Assembly: GCF_026151395.1 (NCBI RefSeq) | Contig: NZ_JAMQPV010000003.1 | Span: 1-64,000 of the forward strand | Direction of reading: 5' to 3' | DNA: 64,000 nt | DNA from: Leptospira limi | Lineage (GTDB): Bacteria > Spirochaetota > Leptospiria > Leptospirales > Leptospiraceae | Shown: positions 1 through 8,323 of the stretch, in pieces | Layout of the letters: each line of letters opens with the position of its first letter | Position numbering within the stretch: position 1 is the first letter of the stretch | The notes under the pieces: model-generated | What the model saw: only the letters and a program-made list of their open reading frames with translations | The model's database searches: none | What the model was told of the DNA's origin: nothing | Program-made: the position numbers and the translations under genes

Positions 1-121
1 AAAAATCTTAATATTCCATACACCAACAATACCCATATAACAGACACCCTAAGCCCTAAAATACACTTGCAATATCTTGACAAAATAGAATAATACAAGA
101 ACTCACCAGAGATTCCATTCC

Positions 122-1147
122 ATGAAAACGTTACTATTTATCCTCATCGTCGCCTTCGCATTTCCAGTTTTTGCAATCAACACAGTCATTTTAAAAAATG
201 GCAAAACCCTCAAAGGGAAAGTAACGGATCAAAACGAAAAGGGCCTCACCATCCAAACAAGTGATGGCATCCAAACCATTACGAAATTCCAAATTCTAAA
301 AGTTGTGTATAAAGATGTGAGCGAACAAGAAGCAGAAAAAATTCGCATCGCTGAAGAGAAAAAACTCCGAGAAAAAGAAGAAAAGGAAAAAGCCAAATTA
401 GAAAAGGAACGTTTGATTGCAGAAGCAAAAGAACAAAAGAGCTTAGAAGAAGAAGCCAAACTTGCAGAACAGGCAAAACTTTTGGAAGAGAAAAAACTAG
501 AATCTCAAGCTGAAAAAGATGCCAAAGCAGAAGCAGAATGGTTGGCAACGAGAAAACTTGGTCCGTCACCAGCAGCTTCCGAATGTGGAGGTCGATTAGC
601 GCTTATTTGGCGATCTGCTCTTATTCCTGGTTGGGGGCAATTTTGTGGCGGGTATTATGTATCCGCGGGAACGTTTAGTTCTATGTTTTTTGGAACTTTA
701 ATTTATACCTTAGGTCCCCTACGCACCGAAGAAAAAAATGCAAAATCACATTACGATACAATGGTATTATTAAACCAAATTGGAGGACCAGGAACACGCC
801 TTACTGCACAAAACATTAGTTTGCCGAGTGAATTCCTAGCAGGTTATATCGAAACCTCCATTACCGACGATCTAATCGTAAAAAGTAAAAATGATGCAAA
901 AGGAACAAACACAAAGTATCTAGCAGGACTTGGCACGGCAAGTATCATCTACATTACAAATATCATACATGCCTACATGATTGGAAGAGATACATACCCA
1001 GAAAGACCAGTAGTCCAATCTGGAGGCAAACAATTCAAAGAGGGATGGGATTTTGAATCTAGTTGGGACAAACCTCAAGGTGTAAATGTATATCGACCTC
1101 AATTCAATTCGATTTATGCAGAACTTCGGTATTCAGTTTTATTTTAA
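122..1147 (+). CDS. Secreted/membrane protein with KNG-type N-terminal domain, long coiled coil and DUF5683-like C-terminal region
   Basis: The 341-residue product starts with a signal peptide (hydrophobic residues 3-18, ending FAIN). Residues 20-65 form a small beta-rich module (VILKNGKTLKGKV, then a lysine-rich stretch). It resembles a module I associate with Leptospira envelope proteins, where it may bind a ligand or another protein. Residues about 68-140 are almost entirely E, K, A and Q and should form a long charged coiled coil. The C-terminal part has the ALIPGWGQFCGGYY motif and hydrophobic segments near residues 160-200 and 265-290, as in small DUF5683-type membrane proteins. The next gene begins 10 bases after the stop, so the two probably share a transcript. 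Function unknown; an envelope-spanning role is inference. Confidence 0.75.
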   Translation: MKTLLFILIVAFAFPVFAINTVILKNGKTLKGKVTDQNEKGLTIQTSDGIQTITKFQILKVVYKDVSEQEAEKIRIAEEKKLREKEEKEKAKLEKERLIAEAKEQKSLEEEAKLAEQAKLLEEKKLESQAEKDAKAEAEWLATRKLGPSPAASECGGRLALIWRSALIPGWGQFCGGYYVSAGTFSSMFFGTLIYTLGPLRTEEKNAKSHYDTMVLLNQIGGPGTRLTAQNISLPSEFLAGYIETSITDDLIVKSKNDAKGTNTKYLAGLGTASIIYITNIIHAYMIGRDTYPERPVVQSGGKQFKEGWDFESSWDKPQGVNVYRPQFNSIYAELRYSVLF

Positions 1148-1157
1148 GGAAATATTT

Positions 1158-2867
1158 ATGAAGCGAATCATCTTCACAGTTTTAATCTCAATTTTATTTT
1201 TCCAATGTAGAATATTTAAACCATCTAGTTTGGATCCTTCAGAAGACATAGGATCTTTACAAGCATTACTAAGATTACTAGCTTTAGCAGATGCTTTTAA
1301 TACTCAAAGCCAATCTGTACTATTCATGAAGTTTACCGACTCCAATGGAGCTCCCTATGCAAATGGGGTCATCGAATACTCGGTCTTAAATGAAGCCGAT
1401 GAAAATGGAGTGGCGACTTCACCATATGGTGAATCAGGTAATGTTCAAATTTACACAGCAACTCTTGATACCTCAGGCAGGACATTTTTGTTTTTTAGCG
1501 AAAGAGGGATTGCTAATGTTTCCTTAAAGAATGCAAGTAATACCTTTATTGGGACGGCATCATTTCGCCTTTACAACGGAATCACAAAACAATTATTTTC
1601 CATTTATAAACAAACAGGTAATGCACAGTATATACTGGAAGATTTAGCAAATTATCGAAATAGACTAGCGACGGGTACAACACTCACTTCACTTGGTTCC
1701 GCCAACGGAAGGCAATTCATCTATCTTGAAGTACAATCAAACTTTAATGGTACCAATAATTTTACAACGACAGGCTACATTGCTTCCAGTGCGGATGGTG
1801 AATATTATGACCAAATCACTAAAATTGACGGAGTCAGCTTGTCAAGGAACAGCACAACGGAAACAGTATTAAAACTTTCTGTTCCCATGTTCAATGGATC
1901 CGATTATGTTTTTTTCCTTTCAGCAGAAACAAGAAATTACCCGGCTTTAACATTTTTAAGTAATAAAAATTTCTATGTTCAATTCTCAGCATCCTTACCT
2001 CCGGCATCCGCAACTGCTATTGAGAAAACTTTACCGAACCTCCATCGATTTTTTGAAAGTGATGATAAAACTTGGTATTACCCAGCTCTTTCCTTAGGAA
2101 GTGGTAAGTATCTGGGAACCCCTCTGCTTTCTGGAGTCCCTAGACCACTGATCATACAATTGGATTCCGATACAACTCCTGATTTAGTGGGTGATTTTAG
2201 TTGTTCGGTTGCAACTCCGGATGTTTCCTTAGTTGCTTACCAACTCATTACTCATTTGGGTGTGAATTACTTACAGTGCCCGGTCACTTTCGGGAGTACA
2301 TTTGTATCAAAGAGTATCAAAATTCCAGAACTCACAACAAACCAAGTTACCTTTGATGCGCTCTCACCGACTACTTTTGACTCACCTATTTTCCCTGTCC
2401 AAGACCAATTGGTTGCCATTTTATTTACTTCGCCCAATTTTTTTGGTACAACGTTTCCAAAAGGCTCCTATGCAAACTCGAATCCAATCATTCCCAAAAA
2501 TAGTTCGCAAATCTCAGGTTTTAACACTAGTATTGGCGGTAGTGCATCAAGGTTAAGGACTGTTAAAAGTTCCAATTCAAATCATTATTTTTTACTTTCG
2601 AATGCACCCAATTTTTTCAGTCCAACAATCGAAATTTATCGGAGTAATGATAACTTAACTAGCGTTACTCAAATTCCATCGCTCCCAAGTTTATATAGTA
2701 CAGGCATTACAAATCCAGAACAACTCCAATCTGCCAATGGCAAACTTAACTATAGTTATGCTATATCAGCAGGGATAGGGATCGGTTCATTACCAGTATA
2801 CCTCAACTATTCCACTCGTGATGATGGAACGTGGGAAAGTTTACCAAAACTGATCAAAATAAAATAA
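1158..2867 (+). CDS. Putative lipoprotein of unknown function
   Basis: The product has 569 residues if it starts at the ATG at 1158, which follows an AAGGA ribosome site at 1146-1150. An in-frame start 72 bases upstream would overlap the preceding gene and hide the signal peptide. The N-terminus (MKRIIFTVLISILFFQC) is a lipoprotein signal with the likely lipidated cysteine at residue 17. The rest is rich in S, T, N, F and Y, without obvious motifs or membrane segments, as in large beta-rich surface lipoproteins. No family recognised. It follows the previous coiled-coil membrane protein by 10 bases and is probably co-expressed with it. Confidence 0.75.
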   Translation: MKRIIFTVLISILFFQCRIFKPSSLDPSEDIGSLQALLRLLALADAFNTQSQSVLFMKFTDSNGAPYANGVIEYSVLNEADENGVATSPYGESGNVQIYTATLDTSGRTFLFFSERGIANVSLKNASNTFIGTASFRLYNGITKQLFSIYKQTGNAQYILEDLANYRNRLATGTTLTSLGSANGRQFIYLEVQSNFNGTNNFTTTGYIASSADGEYYDQITKIDGVSLSRNSTTETVLKLSVPMFNGSDYVFFLSAETRNYPALTFLSNKNFYVQFSASLPPASATAIEKTLPNLHRFFESDDKTWYYPALSLGSGKYLGTPLLSGVPRPLIIQLDSDTTPDLVGDFSCSVATPDVSLVAYQLITHLGVNYLQCPVTFGSTFVSKSIKIPELTTNQVTFDALSPTTFDSPIFPVQDQLVAILFTSPNFFGTTFPKGSYANSNPIIPKNSSQISGFNTSIGGSASRLRTVKSSNSNHYFLLSNAPNFFSPTIEIYRSNDNLTSVTQIPSLPSLYSTGITNPEQLQSANGKLNYSYAISAGIGIGSLPVYLNYSTRDDGTWESLPKLIKIK

Positions 2868-2914
2868 AACCTGAGATAGTATGTGGTGAATATCCTTTCG
2901 AATCTATTAGATAC

Positions 2915-3826
2915 TTATTTGATAAACTTAATTTCTTTTAAAAAATTCTGAAGGATCAATTCATATTCAGGTGAAATGATTGTGTTTTGGTCCAATGAAT
3001 TTTTTTTTGTCGAATAAGTTGCCAATTTTTTGGAAGTCGCTTTTAAATTTGAAACGATCAATTCTGCATCCTCTTTTTGTGTTTTGTCTCCATCATTAGG
3101 AAACAAAATTAAAACTGGTTTGGTGATTAATTTTGCTGCATTCAATGGTGAAACATCATCAACTAATAAATCACCTTTTAGTTCCGCGATCGATAAACTG
3201 AGCGGAGTAATCAATCGAATCAATCTAGAATAGAGTCTTTCATAACGATGTTCCACATAAGACCGCATGTCTTTAAAGGGAGTATCTGCGATCACAAATC
3301 CGATTTCGTATTGTCCATCTGCAAATTGTAAAGCGGTTGAAGCTCCCAAATCGATTCCAAAAATTCCAATCCGATCTTCTGGAGTATTGTCTATCTCCGA
3401 AAAATATTCAACTGCCCTCTCTAAATCCAATTTTTCATGGTATCCAAATGTGGAATACTTACCATCGCTTTCCGCATAAGCTCTGGCATCATACAAAAAC
3501 AAACTACAACCACGTTTCCAAAACGGTGTGGAATACGGTAACATTTGGATTTTAAAATTGGATAATCCGTGTAAAAAAATCACCCCGCAATTTTGTTTTT
3601 TGGGATTTTTAAAATACCAGCCTCTCAATCGCAAACGTCCATTTTGAAAACGAATTGATTCCGGAGTAGGCAACTTAAATTCAGAAAAAGAGATTTGTTT
3701 ACTCAAATTTTCTTCGTCCGATGCTCTTGGATAGGAAGGTGTTAGAATTTGTTCGGAAAGAAAATAAGAAGCAACTAGCAGACAGAAGGCGAGAATGAGT
3801 AAAATCCAACTTAGAGTTTTTTTCAT
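2915..3826 (-). CDS. Membrane-anchored alpha/beta hydrolase
   Basis: The product has 303 residues from the ATG at 3826; longer in-frame starts would add an unlikely N-terminus that runs into the divergent gene. Residues 1-23 form an uncleaved signal anchor (KKTLSWILLILAFCLLVASYF). The alpha/beta-hydrolase core follows: the oxyanion-type strand with HGL (VIFLHGLSNF), a nucleophile-elbow-like GIDLGAS sequence where aspartate replaces the usual serine in GxSxG, and a late strand KPVLILFPNDGDKT carrying the acid residue. The last catalytic histidine is not obvious. The substrate is unknown. The aspartate at the elbow suggests either an atypical nucleophile or a non-catalytic member. Confidence 0.75.
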   Translation of the reverse strand: MKKTLSWILLILAFCLLVASYFLSEQILTPSYPRASDEENLSKQISFSEFKLPTPESIRFQNGRLRLRGWYFKNPKKQNCGVIFLHGLSNFKIQMLPYSTPFWKRGCSLFLYDARAYAESDGKYSTFGYHEKLDLERAVEYFSEIDNTPEDRIGIFGIDLGASTALQFADGQYEIGFVIADTPFKDMRSYVEHRYERLYSRLIRLITPLSLSIAELKGDLLVDDVSPLNAAKLITKPVLILFPNDGDKTQKEDAELIVSNLKATSKKLATYSTKKNSLDQNTIISPEYELILQNFLKEIKFIK

Positions 3827-3952
3827 GAACAAGTGCCTAGTAGGAAATTCTAGGAACTTAGCCAAGTGGGAAGCGAATTTTTCAAAATCTTCCAATTTAA
3901 GCCGAAAAAGAATTGCCCTCTTAACAACTTTACCTTCATCTTTAGGAAATCT

Positions 3953-4570
3953 ATGAAACAATATTTAGCGTTTTTCTCCCTACTACTTTCTGTATCGTTA
4001 ACCAATTGTCGGACTATGGATGCAGCCATCCAATACCCTGAAACAGGAAAATCCAATCTCGGAATCACAAAAGTTGCTGTCCTCATTTTTGATATAGAAG
4101 AAGCAAAATGGGGTGACGAATTCACAGATGCGGTTTCTCTACAAATCGCAAAATCACTTCCTTTCAAAGTCATAGAACGTGAGCAACTTTCGAAAGTTGT
4201 GAATGAACAGAGTTTTTCCAAAACAGGAATCATTGATACGCAAACAGCTGTTAGAATTGGAAAAGTTCTAGGTGTGGATGCTCTCGTTTTTGGCAGAGGT
4301 TCTGCTCTAAAAAAATTCGATGAGAAAGGAAAACTCATCCCAAATTTAGTCGATACAGTATCCCTAAAAATCGTTCACATAGAATCCGGACAAGTCATTG
4401 TCAATGCGCGAAAAAAACCAGGAGCTGATTGGACCATGGCACGACTTTTACAGTATAGTCTAGGACTTGGACTGATTTGGAGTCGTGAGGATATTTTAGT
4501 TGCAACAAGCCAATATGATTTTGTCGCAGAAAGTTTAGTCGATCGAATCGTAAGTGAACTCGCTAAATAA
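3953..4570 (+). CDS. CsgG/FlgO-like lipoprotein
   Basis: The product has 205 residues starting at the ATG at 3953, preceded by AGGA at 3944-3947. A lipoprotein signal (LLLSVSLTNC) puts the lipidated cysteine near residue 20. The mature part matches the CsgG/DUF799/FlgO type of nucleotide-binding-like fold. It has KVAVLIFD, then FTDAVSLQIAKSL, then KVIEREQLSKVVNEQ and later the hydrophobic strand GVDALVFGRGS. Family members sit on the periplasmic face of the outer membrane and either form secretion pores (CsgG) or assist assembly. No curli partner genes are present, so the role here is unknown. The gene is divergent from the hydrolase at 2915-3826 and has its own upstream region of 126 bases. 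Confidence 0.75.
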   Translation: MKQYLAFFSLLLSVSLTNCRTMDAAIQYPETGKSNLGITKVAVLIFDIEEAKWGDEFTDAVSLQIAKSLPFKVIEREQLSKVVNEQSFSKTGIIDTQTAVRIGKVLGVDALVFGRGSALKKFDEKGKLIPNLVDTVSLKIVHIESGQVIVNARKKPGADWTMARLLQYSLGLGLIWSREDILVATSQYDFVAESLVDRIVSELAK

Positions 4571-4590
4571 TTTTTATTAGCCTCATTCGA

Positions 4591-4620
4591 TTGCACCAAG
4601 TAAAATTAATCGTGTCTAAT
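4591..4620 (+). promoter_or_regulatory. Candidate sigma-70-type promoter for dps
   Basis: TTGCAC at 4591-4596 and TCTAAT at 4615-4620 are separated by 18 bases, 26 bases before the dps start. An AGAGGAACC ribosome site lies just before the ATG at 4646. No convincing PerR or Fur palindrome was seen. Confidence 0.4.
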
Positions 4621-4645
4621 TCTATAGAACTAAGAGGAACCTTAA

Positions 4646-5116
4646 ATGAAAATTAATATTGGAATTCCAGAAGAAGAGAGAAGTGCTATTTCCGAATCTT
4701 TAAAAAAACTGTTAGCTGATACATACACTCTCTACCAAAAAACACACAGTTACCATTGGAATGTTACAGGGCCGATGTTCCAAACATTACACCTTCTTTT
4801 TATGACCCAATACACAGAACTCTGGAATGCAATTGATCCAATTGCAGAACGAGTCCGCTCTCTCGGGTATTATGCACCAATGGGTGGATGGGAATTTGCA
4901 AAGTATTCTAGTATTTCAGAAGACAAAGAAGTTCCAAAAGCAAAAGATATGATCAAAAATTTAGTGGAAGGGAACGAAGCCGTGATTCGCACAGCACGAG
5001 CAGCCTATGCTCCTGCAGAAAAGGGAAATGACCAAGCAACCTTGGATCTATTAACACAAAGACTCGACATTCACGAAAAAACAGCTTGGATGTTACGTTC
5101 GTTACTCGAAGAATAA
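4646..5116 (+). CDS. dps: Dps-family ferritin-like DNA-binding/iron-storage protein
   Basis: The 156-residue length is typical of Dps. The ferroxidase signature is present: [12 protein letters not shown] (His34, His37), then FQTLH (His49), and DPIAERVR with Asp64 and Glu68, which form the inter-subunit di-iron site in this family. Dps dodecamers oxidise ferrous iron with hydrogen peroxide and store the product, protecting DNA. The N-terminal tail is short and not lysine-rich, so DNA binding may be weak. An own promoter is likely (4591-4620), and the downstream gene is convergent, only 5 bases away. The product could equally be labelled a bacterioferritin-like Dps. Confidence 0.93.
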   Translation: MKINIGIPEEERSAISESLKKLLADTYTLYQKTHSYHWNVTGPMFQTLHLLFMTQYTELWNAIDPIAERVRSLGYYAPMGGWEFAKYSSISEDKEVPKAKDMIKNLVEGNEAVIRTARAAYAPAEKGNDQATLDLLTQRLDIHEKTAWMLRSLLEE

Positions 5117-5121
5117 AGGAA

Positions 5122-5919
5122 TCAAACAAACTCGTTTTGTAACCAATTTCCAAGTTCTTCCAAAAATACTTTTTGGTGGGTAAAGTGAATATAATGCCCA
5201 CCACCTTCAATTTTTACTTTTACATTATTTTTAAAAAACCGATCCATTATTGAAAGATCAGATTCTTTTATGAATTCGGAATTCCCACCTAACAAAAACA
5301 ATGTCCTAGTATTAGAAATTCTATCAAATGAAAATACATCATCAAAAACTCTTCTAGCGTGATTGATTCCTTCTACATTCAATTTCCAATGATAGGAACC
5401 ATCTTCTTTTCGTTCTAAACTCATCTGTAAAAATTGGCGGATAAACGTATCTTTCACATACTTCGCCATTTCCGTATCAATTTCCGTACGTGTATTAAAT
5501 CCACTGAGTGGAAATGACATAGACAAAATCTCATTGTCATACGCAAACGGATAAGACCTTGGTGCAATGTCTTGTATGATGAGTCGACTGAGAATACCCG
5601 GGTGCATCAAATCAAAATACATCGCCACAAGACCACCCATTGAATGGCCGAGTAAAATCGGATTTTGGATTTTTAAATCATTTAGGAAAGTTTCCAAATC
5701 ATCTGCCATGAGAGGTATGGAATGTTCGTCACTGTGCGGAGAATCACCATGATTCCTTTGGTCAATCGCATAAACTTGACCAAACTCGGATAAAAATCTG
5801 GCGACTGTCACCCAGTTTTTTGAAGATCCAAATAACCCATGTAAAATGACTATATCACCGATTGACTTTTTTTTTGGATCGGAACTTTGAAATGGATAAA
5901 CTTTGTAAGTTAATTTCAC
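5122..5919 (-). CDS. Alpha/beta hydrolase (YbfF-like esterase)
   Basis: The 265-residue cytoplasmic protein starts with GTG at 5919, preceded by an AGGAAAG ribosome site. It has the classical hydrolase fold: the HGLFGSSKNW oxyanion segment, AIDQRNHGDSPHS after strand 4, the GHSMGG nucleophile elbow (catalytic serine) and a C-terminal GGGHYIHF motif with the catalytic histidine. The combination HGLFGSS..DQRNHGDS is characteristic of YbfF-type esterases acting on short acyl or malonyl esters. The exact substrate cannot be predicted. The next gene upstream ends about 35 bases away, so it may be co-transcribed with it. Confidence 0.88.
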   Translation of the reverse strand: MKLTYKVYPFQSSDPKKKSIGDIVILHGLFGSSKNWVTVARFLSEFGQVYAIDQRNHGDSPHSDEHSIPLMADDLETFLNDLKIQNPILLGHSMGGLVAMYFDLMHPGILSRLIIQDIAPRSYPFAYDNEILSMSFPLSGFNTRTEIDTEMAKYVKDTFIRQFLQMSLERKEDGSYHWKLNVEGINHARRVFDDVFSFDRISNTRTLFLLGGNSEFIKESDLSIMDRFFKNNVKVKIEGGGHYIHFTHQKVFLEELGNWLQNEFV

Positions 5920-5953
5920 AAAACTTTCCTTATGTTTGAAACTTAAATCATGA

Positions 5954-7006
5954 TTAGTGAAAACATTCTTTTTTTAGAATCTGCAAATGAGGAAGGATTT
6001 GTTTTTTTTCGCGCGGACCAATTTCCGATGCATAACGGAACATTTGGTTGATTTCTGATTTGATCCCTTCACTCACTGGAGAAAAACATGGAATCGAATC
6101 TGGATCTTTTGTCATGGAACTTAGGGATTTTACAATCTCTTTTGTATAAAGCGTTACATAGTTACCAGTCGGGAAAAGATACACATATCGTAATTTCCCT
6201 TTGCGGATCTCTTCCAATCGACAACGTAAGTCCACTCCGCAATCAACAATGGGAATACTTTCTGTCGCCAAGTAACCTGCATAATCCGAGTGTTTTGTTT
6301 TGGGATACGATTCCAATAATTTCCAAAAATAATTGGAATCTACATAATAGTTTCCAGAAGAATAATCATATAATAACTTTGTTTGGTGGCGTTTTAAAAA
6401 CTCAAGAGTCTCTGGATCATTGTCTGGTTTGATTCCTTTTTCGTTCATCAAATCCACAGTTTTTTTTAAGAAAAAACCTGCTTTCGCTCGAAGGAAAATA
6501 AACTCATCTCCAGTAAATTTACCAGAAGAAGAAATTGAAAAAATGGTATCAGTGATTTCCTGTTTTGCCAAAAAATCCACTTGTTTCGATAGAATCAATT
6601 TCTCTGCTTCAAATAACAATGTGGAGAGGTATTGTTTTGGCGGAACCGAGCGCACCACAGAACGTTTGATAAATCCGGAAAGTCCATCTTGGAGTTTGAC
6701 TGGAATCCAATCTTCTTTGGGACTTTCCAATGAATTTTGATCATACGTAACAGGTTCACCAAATTTTAGTTTTCGCAGTACATCACTTTTCCCGTCTGCA
6801 AAGAGATGTAAATTGAGACCAATCACTGGGATGACAATTTCAGAATGGTTGTCCCTTTTAAAAAGTTCGGATGGATTGGTCTGTTTTGGTTTTTCAAGAA
6901 ACGTTGGAGCAGAAAAAAGAGAAGTTTCGCCGAGTAGAGCAACTAACAAAACAAAGCTGATTTTTTTTAGAATTCCAAATGAAAGACTAGTACCAAAACT
7001 TCGCAT
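5954..7006 (-). CDS. Secreted SH3b-domain protein of unknown function
   Basis: The product has 350 residues from the ATG at 7006. The N-terminus is a signal peptide (KKISFVLLVALLGETSLFSA). Residues about 50-115 look like a bacterial SH3 module (LNLHLFADGKSDVLRKL, WIPVKLQDGLSGFIKRSVV), a fold often used to bind peptidoglycan or envelope proteins. The rest is helical and unrecognised. A second start, ATG at 7096, lies just after the aminotransferase stop codon and would add 30 residues. That spacing is operon-like, but the signal peptide argues for 7006. It is the third gene of an operon with the helicase and aminotransferase. Confidence 0.7.
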   Translation of the reverse strand: MRSFGTSLSFGILKKISFVLLVALLGETSLFSAPTFLEKPKQTNPSELFKRDNHSEIVIPVIGLNLHLFADGKSDVLRKLKFGEPVTYDQNSLESPKEDWIPVKLQDGLSGFIKRSVVRSVPPKQYLSTLLFEAEKLILSKQVDFLAKQEITDTIFSISSSGKFTGDEFIFLRAKAGFFLKKTVDLMNEKGIKPDNDPETLEFLKRHQTKLLYDYSSGNYYVDSNYFWKLLESYPKTKHSDYAGYLATESIPIVDCGVDLRCRLEEIRKGKLRYVYLFPTGNYVTLYTKEIVKSLSSMTKDPDSIPCFSPVSEGIKSEINQMFRYASEIGPREKKQILPHLQILKKECFH

Positions 7007-7097
7007 TTTGTATCCAATAGACAAGATTCGAAATCGATTTGAACTAAGTCCGATTGTCCCTTTACAAAATAGTTTCAGTAAAGGGACAGGTTTCATC

Positions 7098-8315
7098 TTA
7101 CTTCTGTAAATCCTCAACCATTTGTTTGATGCGAGCGACACCCTTTTCGATGTCTTTATCACCTAACGCATAAGACAAACGAATTGCTTTGTCATCTCCA
7201 AAGGCAATCCCAGGCACTGCTGCCACATTGTATTTGTCGAGAAGGACATCACAAAAAAGTTTCGAAAGAGAGGTTTCTTTTTTTTCAGCAAGCAGTCGTT
7301 TGAATCCAGGCAATTCATACACGCCAGTGATGTAAGGGAATGCATAAAATGCACCCTCAGGCATACGGCATTCCACACCAGGGATCTCACGTAAAAGTCC
7401 CACGATGAGTTTACGACGTTTGTCAAAAGCCTTGAGCATTTCTGCAACAGGTGTTTGGTCTCCAGTGAGGGCCGCTTCCGCAGCTGCCTGTGAAATAGAA
7501 GATGCGTTACTTGTGGATTGCCCTTGCATGGTATCCATGTTTTTCACAATCTCTGCATTCCCTGCCCCGTATCCAATCCTCCAACCCGTCATCGAGTAAG
7601 CTTTTGATACACCATTGATGACAAAGGTTTTTTCCTTCATCTTGTCGGAAATCATCGCAGGGTTTACAAATTCCAATCCATCATAAATGATTTTTTCGTA
7701 AATATCATCGGATACCGTAAGGATGTCTTTTGGTTCCAAAACCTTCACAAGTGCTTCCACATCCGAACGAGTGTAAGCTGCTCCTGTTGGATTGGATGGG
7801 GAATTAAAAATAAACACTTTTGTTTTTGGAGTGATGGCTTTTTCCAATTGGTCAGCTGTGATTTTAAATCCACTGGAAATATCCGTTGGTACAATCACAG
7901 GAGTTCCTTCTGCCAAACGTACGATATCCGCATAACTCACCCAATATGGTGCAGGGATAATCACCTCATCTCCAGGATTGAGAGTCGCCATAAAAAAATT
8001 ATAGAGAACTTGTTTTCCACCCGTTCCTACAATGATTTGATTTTTTTCGTACTTTAATCCGTTTTCGGATTCAAACTTCTTGATAATGGCATCTTTCAGA
8101 GAAACGGTTCCACTCACGGGAGTGTATTTGGTTTTCCCTTGTTCCATTGCTTTTTTAGCAGCTTCTTTGATATGAGTTGGTGTATCAAAATCAGGTTCCC
8201 CTGCTCCGAATCCAACCACATCAAGTCCACTCGCTTTCAATTGATTGGCTTTAGCCGTGATTGCGAGAGTGGGAGAAGGTTCTACGACATCGAGTCGTTT
8301 TGCTACAAGTTTCAT
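7098..8315 (-). CDS. aspC: Aspartate aminotransferase family PLP enzyme (class I/II)
   Basis: The 405-residue product is a fold-type I aminotransferase. Visible signatures are GAGEPDFDTP near residues 37-46, the SNPTG motif at 174-178, the cofactor-binding VSDDIYE segment and the PLP lysine Lys238 in NGVSKAYSMTGWR. This pattern is that of 1-beta/1-gamma aspartate aminotransferases, which interconvert aspartate and 2-oxoglutarate with oxaloacetate and glutamate. Some relatives also use prephenate or aromatic acids, so the exact substrate is less certain. The ribosome site AGAGGAC overlaps the stop codon of the helicase gene upstream, 8 bases away, so the pair is coupled. Confidence 0.9.
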   Translation of the reverse strand: MKLVAKRLDVVEPSPTLAITAKANQLKASGLDVVGFGAGEPDFDTPTHIKEAAKKAMEQGKTKYTPVSGTVSLKDAIIKKFESENGLKYEKNQIIVGTGGKQVLYNFFMATLNPGDEVIIPAPYWVSYADIVRLAEGTPVIVPTDISSGFKITADQLEKAITPKTKVFIFNSPSNPTGAAYTRSDVEALVKVLEPKDILTVSDDIYEKIIYDGLEFVNPAMISDKMKEKTFVINGVSKAYSMTGWRIGYGAGNAEIVKNMDTMQGQSTSNASSISQAAAEAALTGDQTPVAEMLKAFDKRRKLIVGLLREIPGVECRMPEGAFYAFPYITGVYELPGFKRLLAEKKETSLSKLFCDVLLDKYNVAAVPGIAFGDDKAIRLSYALGDKDIEKGVARIKQMVEDLQK

Positions 8316-8323
8316 TTTGTCCT

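Noticed and set aside
1..121. Promoter-like TTGACA at 77-82 before the first gene
   Set aside because: The nearest A/T-rich -10-like sequence is only 8 bases away, and other spacings fit poorly; not reported as a feature.
3850..4338. Minus-strand frame of 162 codons opposite the CsgG-like gene
   Set aside because: It overlaps the lipoprotein gene almost entirely, has no signal or family motif and would also clash with the hydrolase start.
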